Shown here: positions 38,555 to 49,000 of the stretch, piece by piece
How the letters are laid out: each line of letters opens with the position of its first letter
Position numbering within the stretch: the stretch's first letter is position 1
DNA from: Saccharopolyspora endophytica
GTDB taxonomy: Bacteria > Actinomycetota > Actinomycetes > Mycobacteriales > Pseudonocardiaceae
Assembly: GCF_018070075.1 (NCBI RefSeq)
Contig: NZ_JAGPXE010000005.1
Coordinates: 186,001 to 250,000, forward strand
Direction of reading: 5' to 3'
Length of the DNA stretch: 64,000 nucleotides
Translations under genes and position numbers: made by a program
The notes under the pieces: generated by a model
What the model was told of the DNA's origin: nothing
The model's input: only the letters and a program-made list of their open reading frames with translations
Database searches by the model: none

Positions 38555-39340
38555 GTGAACGACCGCGAGCGGATGCGGTCGGTGTTCGCCGAGGACGCCG
38601 ACCTCTACGACCGGTGCCGCCCGGGCTACCCGGCGCCGCTGTTCGACGTGCTCACCGCAGCTGTCGGTGAAGGGGCTCGGGTGCTGGAGATCGGCTGCGG
38701 CACCGGGCAGGCGACCGTGCCGCTGGTTGCCCGCGGGTTCGCGGTCACCGCTCTCGAACCCGGGGAGGAGCGGGCTGAGATCGCCCGGCGTCACCTCGCC
38801 GACTACGTGTCCGCGCGGGTGGTGGTCGCCGCGTTCGAGGACTGGTCGCTCCCGCCGGTGGGATTCGAACTGGTCGTGGCGGCGGGCTCGTTCCACTGGC
38901 TCGACCCCGCGGTGCGCATGGTCAAGGCCGCCGATGCGCTGCGTTCCCGAGGGGCGCTCGCGGTGGTCTCGACGCACCACGTCGTCGGCGGAAGCGACGA
39001 GTTCTTCGCGCAGGCCCAGCAGTGCTACGAGCGATTCGATCCCAACACCGAGCCCGGCCGGCGCCTTCCGGTCGCCGACGAGGTCCCGAAGGACCCGGAG
39101 GAGTTCCACCGCTCGGCTCGTTTCAGCCCGCCGGAGTTCCACCGCTACGAGTGGGAAGCCAGCTACACGACCGACCAGTACCTCGGCCTGCTGATGACCT
39201 GCTCGCGGCATCGAGCGATGCCGGCCTCAGCGCGTGACCAGCTCTTGAACTGCATCGGGCAGCGCATCGACGCTGATCACGACGGCGTGATCACCAAGCG
39301 CTACCTGACGCAGCTCGCCCTGGCGAAGCGCCTCGGCTGA
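38555..39340 (+). CDS. Class I SAM-dependent methyltransferase
   Basis: About 261 residues. The SAM-binding motif is VLEIGCGTGQATVPL, with VTALEPGEE as motif II and AAGSFHWLDP as motif post-I/IV. It is of the UbiE/trans-aconitate-like group. The substrate is unknown and the neighbours give no hint. GTG 38555 has GGAG nine bases upstream; TTG 38540 is an alternative. Confidence 0.8.
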   Translation: MNDRERMRSVFAEDADLYDRCRPGYPAPLFDVLTAAVGEGARVLEIGCGTGQATVPLVARGFAVTALEPGEERAEIARRHLADYVSARVVVAAFEDWSLPPVGFELVVAAGSFHWLDPAVRMVKAADALRSRGALAVVSTHHVVGGSDEFFAQAQQCYERFDPNTEPGRRLPVADEVPKDPEEFHRSARFSPPEFHRYEWEASYTTDQYLGLLMTCSRHRAMPASARDQLLNCIGQRIDADHDGVITKRYLTQLALAKRLG

Positions 39341-39376
39341 TCGAGTTTCATCGTCGAACGGTGCTAACATCGCTGA

Positions 39377-39730
39377 ATGGCGATCAATCAGGAGCTGGAC
39401 GCGGCTGCGGCGCTGTTCCACGGACTGTCCGACGGCACGCGGCTGGCCATCGTGCGACGTCTCGCCGAAGGTGAGGCGCGGGTCGCCGACCTCGTGGGGC
39501 ACCTCGGTTTGGCCCAGTCGACCGTGTCGGCGCACGTGGCCTGTCTGCGGGACTGCGGCCTGGTCGACGGCCGCCCGCAAGGGCGGCAGGTGTTCTACTC
39601 GCTCGCCCGCCCGGAACTTGTCGAGCTGCTGACCGCCGCTGAAACCCTGCTGGCCGCGACCGGGAACGCCGTGGCCCTCTGCCCGAACTACGGCACGGAG
39701 ACGCTCCACGACGAGGCACCGCATGTGTGA
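39377..39730 (+). CDS. ArsR/SmtB-family metal sensor (CmtR-like)
   Basis: A 117-residue winged-helix repressor. Cys56 and Cys60 in the recognition helix (ACLRDCGLVDG) and Cys102 near the C-terminus reproduce the Cys57/Cys61/Cys102 cadmium-lead site of M. tuberculosis CmtR. It overlaps the downstream exporter gene by eight bases, so it probably represses its own operon until Cd or Pb binds. TAACAT (39365-39370) sits six bases before the ATG, suggesting a leaderless transcript. Confidence 0.85.
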   Translation: MAINQELDAAAALFHGLSDGTRLAIVRRLAEGEARVADLVGHLGLAQSTVSAHVACLRDCGLVDGRPQGRQVFYSLARPELVELLTAAETLLAATGNAVALCPNYGTETLHDEAPHV

Positions 39731-40409
39731 CGACGAGCAGCGGCAGCGCCCAGCGCGCGTCGACGAAGCCGAGTGCGGCGACCGGTGCTGCGCGCGAACG
39801 GAGACCGTCATCGCGGACGCGCGACGCCGTGCGCTGCAACGGCGGGTGCGGTGGCTGGTGGGCGCCACGATCTCCTACAACGTGATCGAAGCGGTCGTGG
39901 CCATCAGCGCAGGCGCCGCCGCGTCCTCCACCGCGCTGATCGGGTTCGGGCTGGATTCGGTCATCGAGGTCGCCTCCGCGGCTGCGGTCGCGTGGCAGTT
40001 CGCCGGTTCGGACCCGGAGGCGCGCGAGCGAACCGCGCTGAAGGTGATCGCCGTGTCGTTCTTCGCGCTGTCGCTCTACGTGACGGTCGAATCCGTGCGC
40101 AGCCTGCTCGGCGCGGAGGCCGCCGAGCACTCCACCGCCGGCATCGTGGTCGCTTCCCTCTCACTGCTGATCATGCCGCTGCTGTCCTACGCGCAACGGC
40201 GAGCGGGGCGTGAACTCGGATCGGCGAGCGCCGTCGCCGACTCGAAGCAGACCCTGCTGTGCACCTACCTGTCCGGAGTGCTGCTCCTCGGGCTCGTCCT
40301 CAACAGCCTCCTCGGCTGGTGGTGGGCCGATCCGCTGGTGGGTGTGGTGATCGCGGCCGTCGCGGTCAACGAAGGCCGGCAGGCCTGGCGCGGTGAGCAC
40401 TGCTGCTGA
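39723..40409 (+). CDS. Cation diffusion facilitator-type metal exporter
   Basis: A 228-residue membrane protein with about five to six helices and the CDF helix motifs FGLDSVIEVASAAAVAW and SAVADSKQTLLCTYLSG. It has Cys pairs at both ends (ECGDRCCAR and EHCC), probably extra metal ligands. Lacks the long cytoplasmic C-terminal domain. With the CmtR-like gene it forms a heavy-metal efflux unit; Cd, Pb or Zn are likely substrates. Confidence 0.82.
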   Translation: MCDDEQRQRPARVDEAECGDRCCARTETVIADARRRALQRRVRWLVGATISYNVIEAVVAISAGAAASSTALIGFGLDSVIEVASAAAVAWQFAGSDPEARERTALKVIAVSFFALSLYVTVESVRSLLGAEAAEHSTAGIVVASLSLLIMPLLSYAQRRAGRELGSASAVADSKQTLLCTYLSGVLLLGLVLNSLLGWWWADPLVGVVIAAVAVNEGRQAWRGEHCC

Positions 40410-40423
40410 TCCTCCCGCTGCTC

Positions 40424-40445
40424 TTGACCTCCAGTTAACTCGAAG
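40424..40445 (+). promoter_or_regulatory. SoxR/MerR-type operator before the quinone oxidoreductase gene
   Basis: CCTCCAGTTAACTCGAAG (40428-40445) differs at three positions from the E. coli soxS SoxR site. It has a central AGTTAACT palindrome and overlaps a -35-like TTGACC at 40424. It lies 43 bases before the chosen ATG. The -10 at the expected MerR-type spacing is poor (GAAGGT), so the promoter is tentative. Confidence 0.6.
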
Positions 40446-40487
40446 TCAGAAGGTGGGCAGGAGTCGATCGAGAACGGAGTGATCAGG

Positions 40488-41453
40488 ATGCGCGCGGTGC
40501 AGGTGACCGAATTCGGGGGACCGGAAGTCCTGTCGGTGATCGAGAAGGCCGATCCCGTGCCACGGCCGGGACAGGTCCTGGTGCGGATGGCGGCCGTGGA
40601 CGTGCTGTTCCTCGACACGCGTCTCCGCCAAGGCTGGGGGCAGGACTACTTCGAGATGAACCCGCCCTACATCCCCGGAGACGGCATCGCCGGGGAAGTG
40701 GTCGCGCTGGGCGCGGACGTCGACCCGGCGTGGCTGGGCGAGAAGGTCGTCGCCAGCACCGGGAACAGCGGGACCTACGCCGAACTGGTCCCCGTCGAGG
40801 AAGCCGAACTCGTGCTGATCCCCGACGGACTGGACGAGCAGGCGGCAGTGGTGCTCCTGCACGACGCCAGCATCGCCGTGCGACTGGTCGACCACGCGGC
40901 CGTGCGCCCGGGAGAGCGGGTGCTCGTCACCGCCGCGGCGGGCGGAGCCGCTTCCATCATCGTCCAGCTGGCCAGAAGTGCGGGGGCGCAGGTCATCGGC
41001 GCTGCGCGAGGCGAGGCGAAACTCGGCCTGGTGCGCGAACTCGGCGCCGAGCCGGTCGACTACAGCGCACCGGGTTGGGTCGAGAAGGTCCGCGAACTGA
41101 CCGGCGGCGTCGACGTCATCTTCGACGGCGCCGGCGGCGCGTACGGGCGAGCCGCGTTCCAGTCCGCCGACAACGGCGCGCGCGTCATCACCTACGGCGC
41201 CTCCGACGAGGACTTCGCCGAGATCGACGCCGAGGAAGCGCGGCGGCGCGACGTGACCGTCACCGGTCTCCTCGAGATCCAGCAGCTCTCGCGCCACCAG
41301 CGGAAGGACGTGCTCATCAAGGCACTGGCAGAAGCCGCCGCCGGACACATCACCCCGGCCATCGGACGAACCTTCCCCCTTCAACGCGCGGCTGACGCGC
41401 ACACCGCCATCGAGCAGCGTGAGATCGTCGGGCGCGCGGTGCTGCGGGCGTGA
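40488..41453 (+). CDS. Quinone oxidoreductase-like MDR-family dehydrogenase
   Basis: A 321-residue NADPH-type medium-chain dehydrogenase without the structural zinc motif. FGGPEVLSVIEKADPVPRPG is typical of QOR enzymes, and the nucleotide-binding motif is VLVTAAAGGAASIIVQLA. Probably reduces quinones with NADPH. GGAG lies eight bases before ATG 40488; a GTG at 40479 is an alternative. The SoxR-like operator upstream suggests induction by redox-cycling compounds, as for the SoxR regulon of Streptomyces. Confidence 0.85.
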   Translation: MRAVQVTEFGGPEVLSVIEKADPVPRPGQVLVRMAAVDVLFLDTRLRQGWGQDYFEMNPPYIPGDGIAGEVVALGADVDPAWLGEKVVASTGNSGTYAELVPVEEAELVLIPDGLDEQAAVVLLHDASIAVRLVDHAAVRPGERVLVTAAAGGAASIIVQLARSAGAQVIGAARGEAKLGLVRELGAEPVDYSAPGWVEKVRELTGGVDVIFDGAGGAYGRAAFQSADNGARVITYGASDEDFAEIDAEEARRRDVTVTGLLEIQQLSRHQRKDVLIKALAEAAAGHITPAIGRTFPLQRAADAHTAIEQREIVGRAVLRA

Positions 41454-41455
41454 AC

Positions 41456-41497
41456 GTGGGCCCGGCCGCGCGTCCGGGGGTGCGCGGCTGGGGCCAC
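41456..41497. terminator. Hairpin between oxidoreductase and DUF6104-type gene
   Basis: GTGGGCCCGGCCGCGC pairs with GCGCGGCTGGGGCCAC except for one mismatch and one G-U. It begins right after the oxidoreductase stop and ends right before the stop of the convergent small gene, so it can serve both. Confidence 0.65.
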
Positions 41498-41498
41498 C

Positions 41499-41675
41499 TC
41501 ACTCGTCGTCGGCGTCGTCGCGCGCGAGGAAGGTCGCCAAACGCTCAGTGGCGTCCTCGAAATCCGGGTTGAGGTCCACGAAGGCCCGCATCCGGTCAGC
41601 GACCCACGCCAAGGTGACCTCGTCGTCACCGCGACGCTCTTCGAGTTCTTCAATGCCGCGGTCGGTGAAATACAC
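41499..41675 (-). CDS. Small acidic conserved protein (DUF6104-type)
   Basis: A 58-residue protein: it opens VYFTDRGIEELEERRGDDE and later reads LAWVADRMRAFVDLNPDFE, ending in an acidic RDDADDE tail. GTG start with a strong AGGAGG five to six bases upstream. I associate this N-terminus with the short actinobacterial DUF6104 family. It lies downstream of kgd on the same strand. Function unknown. Confidence 0.75.
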   Translation of the reverse strand: MYFTDRGIEELEERRGDDEVTLAWVADRMRAFVDLNPDFEDATERLATFLARDDADDE

Positions 41676-41775
41676 CGCTTCCTCCTAGTGCTCCGTCGAT
41701 CTTCGACGCGGTGTGGTTGGGAACAGCAGGGTACGAAACGGCCCTCCACCACAAGCGATGCGCCCCGGTCGAAGT

Positions 41776-41800
41776 GAGCGGAAGGTTCCCGTGCACACTC
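41776..41800 (-). repeat. Dispersed repeat copy between DUF6104-type gene and kgd
   Basis: GAGCGGAAGGTTCCC followed by GTGCACAC; core at 41782-41790. It lies downstream of kgd, past the kgd terminator. Confidence 0.7.
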
Positions 41801-41824
41801 CGCCGGCCGCACCCGAGCACGAAA

Positions 41825-41864
41825 AAGCGGGCCGCCGGTTCCCGGAGGAACCGACGGCCCGCTT
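41825..41864 (-). terminator. Intrinsic terminator of kgd
   Basis: An 18-base stem with one C-A mismatch and a CGGA loop. In the kgd direction it is followed by TTTTTC. It begins 12 bases past the kgd stop. Confidence 0.88.
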
Positions 41865-41875
41865 CAGCGAGAAGA

Positions 41876-44800
41876 TCAGGCGAACGCGGTCTGCACGACC
41901 TCGGCCTGCTCGACCTCGTGGACCTTGGCCAGACCGGTGGCCGGGGCGGCCATCGGACGACGCGAGACCCGCTTGAGCTTGCCGGCAAGCTCCGGGAACT
42001 GCTCGTTCAGCGCCAAGCCCAGGAACGGCCACGCACCCTGGTTGGCCGGCTCCTCCTGCGTCCAGCGGACCGACTCCAGGTTCGGGTACCGCTCGAACAG
42101 GGCACCCAGCTTGCGGTGCGGCAGCGGGTAGAGCTGCTCGAGCCGCGCCACCGCGGTGTCGGTGATGCCGTTCTTGTCGCGGTGGGCCGCCAGCTCGTAG
42201 TAGAGCTTGCCGGTGCACAGCACCAGCTTGGTGACCTGCGACGGGTCCGGCTGAGTCGGGTCGTCGATCACCGAGGTGAACTTGCCCTCGGTGAAGTCCT
42301 CGACCGGGCTCGTGGCGGCCTTCAGGCGCAGCATCGACTTCGGCGTGAACACCACCAGCGGACGGTGGATGCCGTCCAAGGCGTGTCGACGCAGCAGGTG
42401 GAAGTAGTTCGCCGGGGTCGACGGCATCGCGACCGTCATCGAACCCTCGGCGCACAGCTGCAGCCACCGCTCGATGCGACCCGAGCTGTGGTCCGGGCCC
42501 TGGCCCTCCTGGCCGTGCGGCAGCAGCATCACCACGTCGGAGCGCTGGCCCCACTTGGCCTCACCGGACGAGATGAACTCGTCGATGATCGACTGGGCGC
42601 CGTTGAAGAAGTCACCGAACTGCGCTTCCCACAGCACCAGCGACTCGGGGTTGCCCACCGAGTAGCCGTACTCGAAGCCCAGTGCCGCGAACTCCGACAG
42701 CGCCGAGTCGTAGACCAGGAACTTGCCCTGCTCACCCGAGAGGTTCTGCAGCGGCGTGTACTCCGAGTCGTTCTTGCGGTCGATGAGCACCGAGTGGCGC
42801 TGACCGAACGTGCCGCGACGGCTGTCCTGACCGGTCAGGCGGACCTGACGGCCCTCCATCACCAGCGAACCGAACGCGAGCAGCTCGCCGAAGGCCCAGT
42901 CGATGCCACCCTCGCGGCCCATCTTGGCGCGACGCTCCAGGACCGGCTTCACGCGCGGGTGCGGGGAGAAGCCGTCCGGCAGGTTGATCTGCGCCTCGGA
43001 GATGTGCTCCAGCGTCTCCTGCGAGATCGCGGTGGACAGGCCGCGCGGCACCTGCTGCTCGGCCTCGACCGACGGGCTCGGTGCCGGCGGGTGCTTCTCC
43101 AGCTCGCGGACCTCGTTGAACACGTGCTCCAGCTGAGCCGCGTAGTCCTTGAGCGCCTTCTCCGCCTCTTCGACGGTGATGTCACCGCGGCCGATCAGCG
43201 ACTCGGTGTAGACCTTGCGGACGCTGCGCATCTTGTCGATCGCGTCGTACATCTTCGGCTGCGTCATCGACGGGTCGTCGCCCTCGTTGTGACCACGACG
43301 GCGGTAGCAGACCATGTCGATCACGACGTCCTTGCCGAACGCCTGGCGGTACTCCACGGCCAGCCGCGCGACCCACACGCACGCCTCGGGGTCATCACCG
43401 TTGACGTGGAACACCGGCGCGCCGATCATCTTCGCGACGTCGGTGCAGTACTTGCTGGAACGCGAGTGCTCCGGGGCCGTGGTGTAACCGACCTGGTTGT
43501 TGACGATCACGTGGACCGTGCCACCGGTGCGGTAGCCGCGCAGCAGCGACAGGTTCAGCGTCTCGGCGACCACGCCCTGACCGGCGAACGCGGCGTCACC
43601 GTGCAGCAGCACCGGCAGCACCGTGAAGCCCTCCTGGCCCTTGTCCAGGATGTCCTGCTTGGCGCGGACGATGCCCTCCAGCACCGGGTCCACGGCCTCC
43701 AGGTGGGACGGGTTCGAGGTCAGCGACACCTTGGTCTCGCCGTCACCGAACATCCGGAAGTACTTGCCCTCGGCACCCAGGTGGTACTTCACGTCACCGG
43801 AACCGTGGGCCTGCCCCGGGTCGAGGTTGCCCTCGAACTCGCGGAAGATCTGCGAGATCGGCTTGCCGACGATGTTGGCCAGCACGTTCAGGCGGCCGCG
43901 GTGCGGCATGCCGATGACGACCTCGTCGAGCTCGTTGGCAGCGGAGTTGTCCAGCACCGCGTCCAGCAGCGGAACCACGGTCTCGGCGCCTTCCAGCGAG
44001 AACCGCTTCTGCCCGACGTACTTGGTCTGCAGGAACGTCTCGAACGCCTCGGCCGCGTTGAGCTTCGACAGGATGTACTTCTGCTCGGTCGAGTCCGGCT
44101 TGGTGTGCGGCTTCTCGACCCGCTGCTGCAGCCATTCGCGCTCGTCCGGCTCCAGGATGTGCATGTACTCCACGCCGACCGTGCGGCAGTAGGAGTCGCG
44201 CAGCACGCCCAGCACGTCGCGCAGCTTCATCTTCTCGCGACCGGCGAAACCGCCCACGGCGAACTCGCGGTCCAGGTCCCACAGCGTGAGGCTGTGCGAC
44301 AGGACGTCGAGGTCCTCGTGCCGGCGCTGCCGGTAGTTCAGCGGGTCGATGTCGGCCATCAGGTGACCGCGGGTGCGGTAGGCGTCGATCAGCTCGAGCA
44401 CCCGGGCGGTCTTGTCGACCGCGCCCTCGGGGATGTCCTGGGTCCAGCGCACCGGCTCGTACGGGATGCGCAGGGACGCGAAGATGTCGTCGAAGAACCC
44501 GTCCTCGCCCAGCAGCAGCTGGTGCACGCGGCGCAGGAAGTCACCGGACTCGGCGCCCTGGATGACGCGGTGGTCGTAGGTGGACGTCAGCGTCACGATC
44601 TTGCTGATGCCCATGTCGACCAGCGTCTTCTCGCTGGCGCCCTGGAACTCGGCGGGGTAGTCCATCGCGCCGACACCGATGATCGCGCTCTGGCCCTTGG
44701 TCAGCCGCGGCACCGAGTGGTTGGTGCCCGACGGGCCCGGGTTGGTCAGCGAGATCGTGGTGCCGGAGAAGTCGTCCGCGGTCAGCGCGTTGCTGCGCGC

Positions 44801-45559
44801 CTTGCGGATGATGTCCTCGTAGGCCTGCCAGAACTGCTGGAACGTCATGTCCTCGCAGCCCTTGATGGAGGCGACCACGAGGTTGCGCGAACCGTCCTTG
44901 CCCGGCATGTCGATCGCCAGGCCCAGGTTGATGTGCTCCGGCGTGACCGCTGCGGGCTTGCCCTTGGCGTCCTCGCCGTAGTGGCGGTTCATGTTCGGGA
45001 AGTCCTTGACCGCCCTGACCAGCGCGTAGCCGATCAGGTGCGTGAAGGAGATCTTCCCGCCCTTGTTCCGCTTGAGGTGGTTGTTGATGACGATGCGGTT
45101 GTCGAACAGCAGCTTGGCGGGCACCGCGCGCACGCTCGTCGCGGTGGGAACCGTCAGCGACTGGTCCATGTTCTTGGCGATCGCGGCCGCAGCGCCGCGC
45201 AGGGTCTTCACATCGCCCTCTGCCTGGGGCTGCTTGACCGGGGCGGCCTTGGCGGCCTGCTGCGGAGAAGGCTTCGGAGCGGCGGCGGGCTTGGCCGCGG
45301 GCGCGGCGGCCGCCGGCGCGGGCGCTTGACCGTTGGTCTCACCGGCGCGCGTCGCCGTGGCCGTCGGTGTCGGCGGCGCCGCAGTGCCGGCCGCAGCAGC
45401 GGTGGCGGTGTTCTCGTTTGTAGCCTGACCCGACTTGTAGTCGGCGAAGAATTCGTGCCACGCCGAGTCTACGGAAGTGGGATCTTGGAGGAACTTCTCG
45501 TACATCTCCTCGATCAACCACTCATTGGGGCCGAACTGTGACGCGGGGCTGCTGGACAC
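41876..45559 (-). CDS. kgd: Multifunctional 2-oxoglutarate metabolism enzyme Kgd (E1/E2-like)
   Basis: A 1227-residue actinobacterial fusion. A short N-terminal E2-like segment ([19 protein letters not shown]), an Ala/Pro linker of about 70 residues, and an E2 acyltransferase-type domain with [12 protein letters not shown] precede the thiamine-diphosphate E1 domain ([38 protein letters not shown]). It can act as 2-oxoglutarate decarboxylase, carboligase or the E1 of the oxoglutarate dehydrogenase complex in the TCA cycle, and in actinobacteria is inhibited by GarA. GTG start; no strong ribosome-binding site is visible. Confidence 0.95.
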   Translation of the reverse strand: MSSSPASQFGPNEWLIEEMYEKFLQDPTSVDSAWHEFFADYKSGQATNENTATAAAAGTAAPPTPTATATRAGETNGQAPAPAAAAPAAKPAAAPKPSPQQAAKAAPVKQPQAEGDVKTLRGAAAAIAKNMDQSLTVPTATSVRAVPAKLLFDNRIVINNHLKRNKGGKISFTHLIGYALVRAVKDFPNMNRHYGEDAKGKPAAVTPEHINLGLAIDMPGKDGSRNLVVASIKGCEDMTFQQFWQAYEDIIRKARSNALTADDFSGTTISLTNPGPSGTNHSVPRLTKGQSAIIGVGAMDYPAEFQGASEKTLVDMGISKIVTLTSTYDHRVIQGAESGDFLRRVHQLLLGEDGFFDDIFASLRIPYEPVRWTQDIPEGAVDKTARVLELIDAYRTRGHLMADIDPLNYRQRRHEDLDVLSHSLTLWDLDREFAVGGFAGREKMKLRDVLGVLRDSYCRTVGVEYMHILEPDEREWLQQRVEKPHTKPDSTEQKYILSKLNAAEAFETFLQTKYVGQKRFSLEGAETVVPLLDAVLDNSAANELDEVVIGMPHRGRLNVLANIVGKPISQIFREFEGNLDPGQAHGSGDVKYHLGAEGKYFRMFGDGETKVSLTSNPSHLEAVDPVLEGIVRAKQDILDKGQEGFTVLPVLLHGDAAFAGQGVVAETLNLSLLRGYRTGGTVHVIVNNQVGYTTAPEHSRSSKYCTDVAKMIGAPVFHVNGDDPEACVWVARLAVEYRQAFGKDVVIDMVCYRRRGHNEGDDPSMTQPKMYDAIDKMRSVRKVYTESLIGRGDITVEEAEKALKDYAAQLEHVFNEVRELEKHPPAPSPSVEAEQQVPRGLSTAISQETLEHISEAQINLPDGFSPHPRVKPVLERRAKMGREGGIDWAFGELLAFGSLVMEGRQVRLTGQDSRRGTFGQRHSVLIDRKNDSEYTPLQNLSGEQGKFLVYDSALSEFAALGFEYGYSVGNPESLVLWEAQFGDFFNGAQSIIDEFISSGEAKWGQRSDVVMLLPHGQEGQGPDHSSGRIERWLQLCAEGSMTVAMPSTPANYFHLLRRHALDGIHRPLVVFTPKSMLRLKAATSPVEDFTEGKFTSVIDDPTQPDPSQVTKLVLCTGKLYYELAAHRDKNGITDTAVARLEQLYPLPHRKLGALFERYPNLESVRWTQEEPANQGAWPFLGLALNEQFPELAGKLKRVSRRPMAAPATGLAKVHEVEQAEVVQTAFA

Positions 45560-46091
45560 GGCTGGCGTTCGCCTCGATCCATATGCTCGTGATTTACAGA
45601 CACACTCGGGTACCAGGCTAGCCGCCCGATTCGCGAGGTTGACACACAGGACGGCCGTTCGGCCGATCGACTCTCATCACAGAATCGATCAGGATCCTCA
45701 GGCCAGCGGGGATGTCTCCCCGTCCGGGCCATCCGACCGAACATCAACCGCCCCCGGTGTGCTTCGTTCGCTGATCAGCGCCGCTTGGCACTAGTCCATA
45801 CGGGTTGTCGTACCCGTTCATTATGGCGTTTCACCGACACGCTGTGTTCTCAACTGGTAGCCGGATCCGCTCGCATCGCGGGATCGGCCCCGCGCGGTCA
45901 GCCTCGGCGCCCGTTTTGCCTGGTCGGCGACGCCTGCGAGCGCCCGTTCGGCTTCGTTGCGTGCACGTGTCGACACGGGGCGTGGTGATCGTGACAGAAA
46001 AGTTCCCTTCCTCACACCCGGCAGCGACCTCGCGATGGCATGGGCGACACGTTCCCACCGGGTGGAGGAGGTGAGAGGAAGGATCCCTTCC
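45560..46091. other. 532-base intergenic region with two variant repeat copies
   Basis: The kgd promoter must lie in the first part. The last part, just 3' of the ABC exporter gene (minus strand), holds two variants of the dispersed repeat. The copy at 45991-46015 reads GTGACAGAAAAGTTCCC then TTCCTCAC. The copy from 46070 runs a few bases past the gap and is nearly palindromic, GTGAGAGGAAGGATCCC then TTCCTCAC. I see no gene. Confidence 0.6.
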
Positions 46092-49000
46092 TCACGCGAT
46101 GTTGCTCGTCTCCGCGGCGTCGTCCACCGTGCCGCCGTGGGCGTCGGCCGCCCGCCACAGCCGGGCGTAATACCCGCGGCGGGCCAGCAGCTCCTCGTGC
46201 CCGCCCTGCTCGACGATGCGCCCGCCGTCGACCACCACGATCCGGTCCGCGCGAGCCGCCGTGCCCAACCGGTGCGCGACGACGAACGTGGTGCGCTGCG
46301 CGGCGAGCCGATCGCTGGCGGCCACCACCATCGACTCCGTCGCCGGATCCAGCGCTGCCGTGGCCTCGTCCAGCAGCAGCACGTCGGGGTCGACGAGCTG
46401 AGCCCGAGCCAGCGCGACCAGCTGGCGTTGGCCGGCCGACAGCCCCCGGCCGCGCTCACCGACCTCCTGCCGGAAGCCGTGCGGCAGCATCGAGATCCCA
46501 GGAAGGGCTCCCACCGCGCGGGCGGCGGCCTCCACCTCCGCCGGCCGGGCGTCGGGACGGGCGTAGGTGATGTTGTCGGCGACGTCGCCGGTGAACAGGT
46601 GCCCTTCCTGCGGCACCACCGCCAGCCTCTGGTGGAACGCCGCCAGGTCGTAGCCGCGCACGTCCGTCCCATCGACCAGCACCGCGCCCTCGGAGACGTC
46701 GTAGAACCGGGCGATCAGCTTGATCAAGGTCGACTTGCCCGCACCCGTGGCACCCACCAGCGCCACCGTCTCGCCGGGCCGCACCCGCAGGTTCACCTCC
46801 CGCAGCGCGTACTGCTCGGTGCCGGGGTAGCGGAACGACACCGCCCGCAATTCCACCTCGCCGCGGAACCGCTCGGGCGCCTCCACCGGCTCGGCGGCAG
46901 CGGGCACCGACGTCGGCGTGCGCAGCAGATCGCCGATGCGCTGCAAACCCACCCGGGCCTGCTGATACCCGTCGAAGACGCCGGACAACTGCTGCACGGG
47001 TGAGAAGAACAGGCCCAGGTACAGCAGGAAAGCGACCAGCACCCCGGCCGTCAGCTCGCCCGAAGCGACCCGCGCAGCGCCGACACCCAGCACGGCCGCC
47101 TGCGCGATCTCCGACAGCAGCGCCACGAACGGGAAGTAGGTGGCGATGTAGCGCTGCGCGCGCAGGCGCGAACGCCGGTAGGCGTCGCTGCGCTGCGCGA
47201 ACACCTTCGCCGCGTGCCCCTCGCGGCGGTGCGCCTGGGCCACCCGCATGCCCGAGACGTTCTCCTGCAGATCGGCGTTGACGGTGCTGACCCGCTCCCG
47301 CGCCTCGGCGTAGGCGGTGGAGGAGACCCTGCGGAAGATGATCGTGGCGACCACCAGGACGGGCAGCACCGCCATCGCCACCAGCGCCAGCGACGGGTCG
47401 GTGATCAGCAGGGCTCCGGCGATGCCCAGCAGCGTCAGCACGCTGACCACGAACGTCGCCAGGCCCGTCTGCAGGAACGTCGACAGCGCGTCGACGTCGG
47501 TGGTCATGCGGGTCATGATCCGCCCGGCCAGCTCCCGCTCGTAGAAGTCCAGCCCGAGCCGCTGCAGGTGCGCGAAGCTGCGCAGCCGCAGCACGTACAG
47601 CAGGGTTTCGCCGGTGCGGGCGGTGATCACCGTCTGCAGCTTGATCACCAGCCACCCGCCGGCGACCAGCAGCCCCGCCAGCCCCGTGGCCAGCCACAAC
47701 GTGTTGAGGCTCGCCGTTCCGACGCCGCTGTCGATGCCGTGCCGCACCAGCGACGGCAGCAGCACCGAGGTCAGCGCGTCCCCGGCGACCAGGGCGATCG
47801 TCAACAGCAGCCCCCACCGGATCGGCCGGAGCAGCCGAGCCAGCCGGAACTCCGGGTCCGGGGCGGTGGGATCGGTTCCCCTCACCTCGGGCAGGTCGCG
47901 GGTCGGCGGCAGATCGCGGATTCCCTCCACCAGTTCCGGTGTGGGGGGAGTCGACGTGGTGCTCATGCCGTGGCGGCCCGCGGAGGTCACCACGGGGCCT
48001 TCGACCGACCGCTCGGGCGGCTGCTCCTGCGGCCACAGGTCCGGGGTGATGCCGTCGGGGGAGACCTCGGCGTGCTCGTCGCGCGGGTCATCGATCGTTT
48101 CCCCCGGCCCCGCCAGCAGCGAGCGGAACAGCTCGCACCGCTCCCGCAGCTCGGCCTCGGTGCCGACGTCCACGACGCGCCCTTCGTCGAGCACGGCGAT
48201 CCGGTCGGCCAGCGCCAGCGTCGAGCGGCGGTGCGCGATCAGCAGCGTGGTGCGCTGCGCGGTGACCGAACGCAGCGTGTCGTGAATGGCGGCTTCCGTC
48301 GCCGGATCGACGGCCGAGGTCGCGTCGTCGAGCACCAGCACCCGGGGGTTGGACAGCAGCGCCCTCGCCAGCGCCACGCGTTGGCGCTGCCCCCCGGAGA
48401 GCGTCAGCCCGCGTTCGCCGACCGCGGTGTCGTAGCCATCGGGCAGGCCGGTGATGAACTCGTGGGCCTCCGCGCCCTTGGCGGCGGCGATCACGTCGTC
48501 GTCGGTCGCGTCGGAACGCCCGTAGGCGATGTTGCCGCGAATGGTGTCGGAGAACAGGAACGCTTCCTCGAAGACCACGCCGACCGCGCTGCGCAGCGAA
48601 TCCAGCCGCAGGTCGCGGATGTCGAAGGTCTCGTCATTGTCGGTGGAGCCGATCGCGATGCGCCCCGAGTGGACGTCGTAGAACCGGGGGAGCAGCAGCG
48701 ACACCGTCGACTTGCCCGACCCCGCCGGGCCCACCAGCGCGACCGTCTCGCCCGGGCTGACGCGCAAGGTCGCCTCCTGGAGCACCGGCTGGTCCCGGGT
48801 GTAGCCGAAACCGACCTCGTCCAGCCGGACCTCCAGCGGGCCCTCGGGCAGCGAGCGGGCGTCCGGCTTCTCCTCGACGTCGGGCTGCGAGTCGGTGAGC
48901 TCGTGGATGCGCTCCACCCCGGCCCGCGCCAGCTGGGCCTGGATCATGACGCTGGAGAGCATCCGGGCCGGTCCGGACAGCATCGCCACGTAGCCGGCGA

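Noticed and set aside
41711-45541. 1276-codon plus-strand frame across kgd
   Set aside because: Antisense to kgd, Arg/Leu/Val/His-rich, no recognisable domain.
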